Below, one piece after another: positions 63,646 through 64,000 of a stretch of DNA of 64,000 bases (position 1 is its first letter; every line of letters begins with the position of its first letter). The notes under the pieces are model-generated. The model searched no databases, had not been told where the DNA came from, and saw nothing but the letters and a program-made list of their open reading frames with translations. The translations under genes and the position numbers were made by a program. The DNA comes from Liolophura sinensis. Lineage: Eukaryota; Mollusca; Polyplacophora; Chitonida; Chitonidae. The DNA is taken from NCBI RefSeq assembly GCF_032854445.1, contig NC_088304.1:7949704-8013703 (forward strand), written 5' to 3'.

Positions 63646-64000
63646 ACACGTATGAATGTCCTACATGACACCCACCCCTGCTGTCAGATAATCCCGGTTA
63701 GTACCTGGATTAAGGATTTACCTGTACATCACCTGGTATTATATGTGTGAAGAGAAAAAATTTCCCCTGATTTCTCTTGTTTTATATGTACAAATGCATG
63801 TAAATTAATTATGAAAATAATGCATTCATGCTGCTAACGTATAAATTGTGATTCACTATTACTGTGTTAGTATTTATTTATTTATTTTCATATTTCCCTA
63901 ACTTCGGGCTGTGTGTTCCACATGGGATATAATTTGAGTCATTCTAGATCTCTTTGGAGTCAGTCTAGTAAAGGCAATGTTTGATTGGCACAGAAACAGT
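63646..64000. other. Probable 3' UTR or downstream flank
   Basis: AT-rich, with TATTTATTTATTTATTTTCA at about 63871-63890. I find no canonical AATAAA polyadenylation signal before the window ends, so the transcript end may lie beyond it. Confidence 0.35.

Overview
The window is eukaryotic and looks like a lophotrochozoan, most probably a mollusc. Three things suggest this: roughly fifteen full or partial copies of a tRNA-derived SINE whose 3' part ends in a 'gtataagtgaaatattcttg ... ggcgtaaaacaccaat' type tail followed by AAATA repeats; a second SINE whose tail runs 'acgttaaacccc(t/a)agcactcactcactcac'; and frequent ACATGTACATGTA words. Clade assignment is inference, because no search was possible. 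All splice sites and repeat limits below were read by eye.

Layout. Positions 1-2432 are the decayed 3' part of a non-LTR retrotransposon (endonuclease and reverse transcriptase remnants). Positions 2433-17200 are apparently intergenic and repeat-rich, with minisatellites, SINEs, a long (TA)n run and MITE-like inverted repeats. From 17201 to 62537 on the + strand I reconstruct one 20-exon gene for a KIF12-type kinesin of 757 residues. The exon phases agree at every junction. It has an N-terminal motor (P-loop GQTGSGKT, switch I SSRSH, switch II DLAGSE, then the IPYRDSKLT element), a coiled-coil neck/stalk and a low-complexity tail. The window ends in its probable 3' UTR.

The introns are crowded with tandem arrays. 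At three places the array unit contains the gene's own exon sequence: the acceptor side of exon 4 (60-bp unit, positions 30181-31945), exon 11 on both sides (39-bp acceptor units and 58/59-bp donor units, 53315-53810), and the last coding segment with the stop region (104-bp unit, 62440-63580). The first two multiply candidate splice sites, and the acceptor copies keep the reading frame. Other arrays (90, 60, 63, about 48, 36 and 96 bp units) lie in introns 7, 9 and 16.

Intron 7 also holds a 484-codon open exon-like ORF on the gene's own strand (42585-44037). It ends in a splice donor of the same phase as exon 7, so it could act as an alternative first coding exon giving a product without the P-loop. 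Alternatively it may be a nested single-exon gene. Several short inverted-repeat DNA transposons are also present: two mariner-type deletion derivatives, a TTAA-flanked element, a family present four times, and one GCGAAAA-rich element.
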